The position numbers and the translations under genes were made by a program. Positions 60,128 to 64,000 of a DNA stretch of 64,000 nucleotides are shown here, in pieces (the first letter of the stretch is position 1; each line of letters starts with the position of its first letter). The stretch is from Candidatus Saccharimonadota bacterium (GTDB lineage Bacteria > Patescibacteriota > Saccharimonadia > Saccharimonadales > UBA4665): the NCBI GenBank assembly GCA_014377695.1, contig JACMPA010000009.1:1-64000 (forward strand). Direction: 5' to 3'. Below the pieces are notes generated by a model that was given only the letters and a program-made list of their open reading frames with translations, had not been told where the DNA came from and made no database searches.

Positions 60128-62605
60128 ATGATGCCTAACTCACCAGACTTTCAAGAATTTTTAAATCACTTGACCAACAACGCACTGCAGAGCTTGAAGC
60201 ATGCTGATGCCTTAGCGCGCAGCTTCGGCAGTGCCTATGTTGGAACTGAGCACTTATTACTTGGTGTATTGGCTCAGGAAGAAAGCATGGGTGCCAAAAT
60301 ACTTGAAGGCGCTGGAATCACTCTCGACCGCGCTCGTTTGGCGTTAAACGGCACGCCGAAAACGCTTATCCTAAATGTCGGCGCAAAGGGCCTGAGTGAA
60401 ACTGCAAAATTAACGCTCAAAATGGCCTATGATATCGCTCAAGAATACGATCAGGAATTTTGTGGTACCGAGCATATTTTGTATAGCATACTTAGCCAAA
60501 AGAATTCACAAGGCGCCAAATTGCTCGTGGGCCTCAGCGTCAATGTTGATGCCATGGTGACGGAAATTGAGCAGCTTTTAAACCGTCAACAATACGAAGA
60601 GAGTGAACCAACTGATACTGGTCGTCGTAACTCCAAAAAGACCCGCCAAACTGCACTTGATACCTATGGAACAGATTTGACTGCTTTAGCTCGTAACAGC
60701 AAATTAGACCCAGTTGTTGGCCGCGAAAACCAAATCAAACGCGTTGTGACAATCCTCAACCGCCGTACGAAAAACAATCCAGTGCTGATAGGTGAGCCCG
60801 GAGTCGGTAAAACTGCTATCGTCGAAGGTTTAGCCCAGCGAATCGTTGCCGAAGATGTCCCTGATAGTTTGCTGGATAAACGCCTAATACTGCTTGATTT
60901 AGCTGGTATGATTGCCGGCACTAAATATCGTGGTGAATTTGAAGAGCGCTTGAAAAAAGTTATGGCTGAACTCGAAAAAGATACCAAAACAATTATTTTC
61001 ATCGATGAACTGCACTTGATAGTTGGTGCCGGTGCTGCCGAAGGCGCGATGGATGCCGGCAATATACTCAAACCTGCCTTGGCTCGGGGTAAAATTCAAT
61101 TGATCGGTGCTACGACAACGTCGGAATACACCAAATACATTGAAAAGGATGCTGCTTTAGAACGCCGGTTCCAACCAGTACAGGTTCCTGAAACAACACC
61201 GGGCGAGACTTTGGCAATCCTTAAGGGACTTCGGAAGCATTATGAGGCTTTTCACGGCGTTAAGTTGAGCGATGAAGTATTGGAAGACGCTGTGATGCTC
61301 GCCAAACGCTATATTAATGACCGTTTTATGCCTGATAAAGCCATCGACTTGATTGACGAAACGTCGGCCCATCTAAGGATCGACCGTGGTAAAACATCGC
61401 CAGAAGTACGGGCCTTACAAAAAGAACTCAAACTCGTAAACACACGAATCGATGATGCGGTGGATGCCGAAGACTATGAACGAGCAGCCAAAGCCAAACA
61501 ACGCGCCTCACAGATTGACGAACAGTTGAAAAAACTTCAGGCGTCCAGCAAGGCCGCTAAGCGACTGACGGTAACAAGCGAAGACCTCGCTGAGGTTGTC
61601 GCCCGCATGACTGGTGTGCCGGTCAAAAAGGTGATCCGCAGCGAAGCTAAATACTTGTTGACGCTAGAGAAAACGTTGGCTAAACATGTCATTGGGCAAT
61701 CGGAAGCGGTTACCGCTGTCTCGAAGGCCATCCGGCGTAATCGGTCTGGAGTGGGTAGCGAAAATCGCCCAATCGGCTCTTTCATTTTCTTAGGTCCAAC
61801 CGGGGTTGGTAAGACCGAGCTAGCTCGGGTATTAGCGCGTGAATTCTTTGGTTCCGAGAACGCTTTGGTCAAAATTGATATGAGTGAATTTGGGGAACAT
61901 CATAATGTATCACGGCTCGTGGGAGCGCCGGCTGGCTATGTCGGATATGACGATGGTGGACAATTGACTGACAAGATCCGGCGCCAACCGTATAGTTTAG
62001 TCCTATTCGACGAAATCGAAAAAGCTCATCCAGACGTATTTAATATGATGTTGCAAATGCTGGAAGACGGCTACCTTACCGATGCCAAGGGGCGCCGCAT
62101 CGATTTTACGAACACGATTGTTATCATGACTAGTAACATCGGAGCTGAAAAGTTACAAAAAGAAGCCAATTTTGGGTTCCACGCCGACAAACGCAGTGAC
62201 CTTGAAGACCTAGAAGCCATGCATGAGAAAAACAGTGAGCTTGTCAGTGACGAATTAAAGAAAATGCTGCGACCAGAATTCTTGAATCGCATCGACAAAA
62301 CCATCATATTCCATGCCCTTACCAAAAAAGATATCTTTAATATTATTGATTTGCAAATCGATGAACTTAAATCGCGACTCCAGAAAAAGGGCCTCAGTGT
62401 CCAATTGACCCCAGCAGCTAAACAATACTTGCTCGAAAAGGGATACGACGCCAAGAATGGAGTGCGGCCTCTTCGACGGCTAATACAAGATACTGTAGAG
62501 GATCAAGTGGCAATGGGTCTACTAGAAGATAAGTACCTCAAAGGTGAAATCATTCAAGTCGCGGCCAAAAACGGCAAGCTGTCATACGCAATCACCAGTG
62601 AGTAA
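60128..62605 (+). CDS. clpC: ATP-dependent Clp unfoldase ClpC
   Basis: An 825-aa Hsp100 unfoldase. Two N-terminal Clp repeats (about 10-150), D1 with Walker A GEPGVGKT near residue 220, a UVR-like helical insertion (AEDYERAAKAKQRASQID) near 445 that identifies ClpC, D2 with GPTGVGKT near 557 and a C-terminal D2-small domain. NFGF in the D2 segment could serve as the ClpP-binding loop. ATG 60128 (or 60131) is chosen because GGGGGA precedes it at 60112-60117; an earlier in-frame GTG at 60104 would overlap that site. CIRCE control puts it in the HrcA heat-shock regulon. Confidence 0.93.
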   Translation: MMPNSPDFQEFLNHLTNNALQSLKHADALARSFGSAYVGTEHLLLGVLAQEESMGAKILEGAGITLDRARLALNGTPKTLILNVGAKGLSETAKLTLKMAYDIAQEYDQEFCGTEHILYSILSQKNSQGAKLLVGLSVNVDAMVTEIEQLLNRQQYEESEPTDTGRRNSKKTRQTALDTYGTDLTALARNSKLDPVVGRENQIKRVVTILNRRTKNNPVLIGEPGVGKTAIVEGLAQRIVAEDVPDSLLDKRLILLDLAGMIAGTKYRGEFEERLKKVMAELEKDTKTIIFIDELHLIVGAGAAEGAMDAGNILKPALARGKIQLIGATTTSEYTKYIEKDAALERRFQPVQVPETTPGETLAILKGLRKHYEAFHGVKLSDEVLEDAVMLAKRYINDRFMPDKAIDLIDETSAHLRIDRGKTSPEVRALQKELKLVNTRIDDAVDAEDYERAAKAKQRASQIDEQLKKLQASSKAAKRLTVTSEDLAEVVARMTGVPVKKVIRSEAKYLLTLEKTLAKHVIGQSEAVTAVSKAIRRNRSGVGSENRPIGSFIFLGPTGVGKTELARVLAREFFGSENALVKIDMSEFGEHHNVSRLVGAPAGYVGYDDGGQLTDKIRRQPYSLVLFDEIEKAHPDVFNMMLQMLEDGYLTDAKGRRIDFTNTIVIMTSNIGAEKLQKEANFGFHADKRSDLEDLEAMHEKNSELVSDELKKMLRPEFLNRIDKTIIFHALTKKDIFNIIDLQIDELKSRLQKKGLSVQLTPAAKQYLLEKGYDAKNGVRPLRRLIQDTVEDQVAMGLLEDKYLKGEIIQVAAKNGKLSYAITSE

Positions 62606-62666
62606 TAACCGAGCTGCATTCATATTAATTTCCTGCTACAGTAACTGGAGCAAATAGATTGTCCTA

Positions 62667-63671
62667 ATGATGCCAACTACTACTAATAAAAATACTAAAT
62701 CAAAGTCATTATTACTCCAGCTTGGGGTAGTGCTCGTGGTGTTAGGTGTATTTGCGGTGGCATTTACCCAACGACAGGCGCTGATCGACTGGTTGAAGCT
62801 CCGCGGCTACACAGCGCCAGCTGCAGTCACCCAGCTTACAGTTGAAGACACTATGACCCCATACGCCCGGAAAGTCTTTTATGTAAACAAGCCAGCCCTG
62901 GAAGACAAGACTGCGTTCACACAGTGCAAAATCGGTGGCGAGCAATCAATCGTGCTTGGTTGTTACCACGGCCCCCAAAACGGTATATTTGTCTTAACGG
63001 TGACTGATCCACGGTTAGAAGGAGTCGAGCAGGTGACAGCAGCCCACGAAATGCTCCATGCGGCTTACGATAGATTATCTAGCTCTGAGCGGGCGGATAT
63101 TGACCGACAACTCCGTGCCTACTTTAATAACGGATTAAAAGACGAGCGGGTTCGGCAGACGATTGATGCTTACCGCAGTAGTGAACCTAATGACATAACG
63201 AATGAGATGCATTCGATACTGGGAACGGAAGTTAATGATTTACCGGCCTCGTTAGAAAAATATTACACCCGGTACTTCGATGACCGCAGCAAAGTCGTAG
63301 CCTTTGCTGTGCAGTACCAAGCAGAGTTTACCTCACGTCAGGACGCCATTAAGGCTAATGACGCCCAGCTGAAGGAGTTGAAAGTGCAAATCGATGCTTT
63401 GCAGGCCGACCTAAAAACTCGGCAAAAAGATCTAGACGATGAATCGGCGCGGATGCAACAGCTACAAAATAGTGGTGATTCCCGAGCCTACAATGCTGGT
63501 GTGCCCGCCTTTAATGCCAGCGTAAACAGCTTTAATGCTGAGGTAAGTCGGGTCCAGTCGCTCATAGACCGTTACAATGCATTGGTGGCTACCCGGAACT
63601 CTATTGTCCTCGAAGCGCAGCAACTAACCAACGAGATAGATAGCAAAGTCGCGCCCGCTGGTTCTAGGTGA
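62667..63671 (+). CDS. Membrane-anchored protein with HEXXH motif
   Basis: A 334-aa protein. A TM at about residues 15-33 is followed by an extracytoplasmic domain (about 50-215) containing TAAHEMLHAAYDRLSSSE, a zinc-peptidase HEXXH at 127-131, with Cys at about 87 and 99. Acidic NEMHSILGTEVND near 185 could give a third ligand. A coiled coil fills about 225-330 (QLKELKVQIDALQADLKTRQ). The domain is not one I can name. It is likely a surface protease or a structural protein that kept a metal site. It lies between clpC and radA. Confidence 0.78.
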   Translation: MMPTTTNKNTKSKSLLLQLGVVLVVLGVFAVAFTQRQALIDWLKLRGYTAPAAVTQLTVEDTMTPYARKVFYVNKPALEDKTAFTQCKIGGEQSIVLGCYHGPQNGIFVLTVTDPRLEGVEQVTAAHEMLHAAYDRLSSSERADIDRQLRAYFNNGLKDERVRQTIDAYRSSEPNDITNEMHSILGTEVNDLPASLEKYYTRYFDDRSKVVAFAVQYQAEFTSRQDAIKANDAQLKELKVQIDALQADLKTRQKDLDDESARMQQLQNSGDSRAYNAGVPAFNASVNSFNAEVSRVQSLIDRYNALVATRNSIVLEAQQLTNEIDSKVAPAGSR

Positions 63672-63706
63672 TACACTGGCTATAACAGAGAAGCAAGGTA
63701 GGAATA

Positions 63707-64000
63707 ATGGCTAAAAAACCTGTTAGTCGGTTTGTATGTAATAATTGCGGCGCTGTGACTAGTTCCTGGGCAGGACGTTGTTCGCAGTGTGGCGAATGGA
63801 ACACGATTACCGAAGAAGCTACCATCGTTGTCGGTGGCAACAATGTTTCGAATGGCACTAAGCTGCAATCGGCCGCCGTGGACAGCGTCGTCGCGCACGA
63901 CGTCGCGCGCCTAACGTCCGGTATTGGCGAGATTGATGATGTGTTCGGTGGCGGTATTGTGGCCGGCAGTGTTAGCCTGATTGCCGGACAGCCTGGCATT
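63707..64000 (+). CDS. radA: DNA repair protein RadA, 5' part (cut by window edge)
   Basis: Open frame of 98 codons from ATG 63707, with AAGGTAGG upstream, running off the right edge. It begins with the RadA zinc finger: FVCNNCG near residue 10 and RCSQCGEWNT near 28 (C-x2-C ... C-x2-C). The start of the RecA-like core follows (LTSGIGEIDDVFGGGIVAGSVSLIAGQPGI, with the Walker A beginning at the very end). RadA promotes branch migration in recombination. Confidence 0.93.
   Translation, partial: MAKKPVSRFVCNNCGAVTSSWAGRCSQCGEWNTITEEATIVVGGNNVSNGTKLQSAAVDSVVAHDVARLTSGIGEIDDVFGGGIVAGSVSLIAGQPGI

Noticed and set aside
1-64000. CRISPR arrays, tRNA or rRNA genes, transposons, prophage
   Set aside because: I saw no periodic repeats, tRNA cloverleaf 3' ends with TTCGANTC-type arms, transposase or phage motifs. 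A scan with tRNAscan-SE or a repeat finder would settle it.
1-64000. Alternative genetic code with TGA read as Gly (code 25)
   Set aside because: Several well-supported genes end at TGA (pheS, gatC, gatA, rnhB) exactly where their family ends and the next gene starts.

Overview
The window looks like a chromosomal segment of a Candidatus Saccharibacteria (TM7) / Patescibacteria (CPR) genome. This is inferred from gene content and style, not from a search: short intergenic gaps, mostly small single-domain enzymes, several membrane proteins of unknown family, and a carbon-metabolism block with transketolase split into two genes. TGA works as a stop codon (for example at the ends of pheS and gatC, where it overlaps the next start). 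This argues against the code-25 CPR lineages in which TGA is read as glycine. I see no rRNA, tRNA, CRISPR array, insertion sequence, integrase or prophage gene. The segment reads as a stable housekeeping region.

Layout. 1-13.2 kb: a truncated unknown gene with rarA, a large membrane-anchored protein, a DUF998 protein, two CNNM/HlyC-type transporters with a DUF202 protein, a PIG-L deacetylase, a Fur/Zur-type regulator divergent from a ZIP metal transporter, rmuC, a GH63-type glycosidase, a YajQ protein and two secreted or anchored proteins. 13.2-20.5 kb: pheS-pheT, an alpha/beta hydrolase, a DUF2207 membrane protein and two FKBP isomerases. 20.6-26 kb: glutaredoxin, thioredoxin reductase, a ferredoxin-reductase-like flavoprotein, a glycerophosphodiesterase, pyrophosphatase and two Nudix hydrolases. 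26-32.6 kb: a same-strand carbon block (gap, rpiB, rpe, tktN, tktC, unknown, fba, PfkB kinase) that links the non-oxidative pentose phosphate route with lower glycolysis. 32.7-38.6 kb: an unknown 409-aa protein, a LOG-like protein, a prepilin-like protein, uvrB and an unknown 353-aa protein. 38.7-47.8 kb: gatC-gatA-(HEPN-like membrane protein)-gatB, galU, a YtxH pair and dnaE. 47.9-56.1 kb: a CAP-domain protein, a SpoU methylase, a PilB/GspE ATPase, rplS, rnhB, a YraN protein and an M1 aminopeptidase. 56.1-64 kb: an unknown membrane protein, nusA, an XRE regulator, two Pro/Gln-rich small membrane proteins, CIRCE-controlled clpC, an HEXXH membrane protein and the start of radA.

The most striking global signal is promoter placement. 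At least thirteen transcription-unit heads have a -10-like hexamer ending exactly 6 nt before the start codon. That puts the expected +1 on the first base of ATG or GTG and predicts widespread leaderless mRNAs. Many operon-internal genes instead use overlapping stop/start codons (ATGA or TAATG) or a Shine-Dalgarno sequence. clpC has a conventional leader, with a textbook sigma70 promoter enclosed in a CIRCE palindrome with 21-bp arms.

No intergenic gap exceeds 300 bases. The longest (21949-22164, 23321-23525, 51265-51456, 38568-38754) hold promoters or nothing I can identify.
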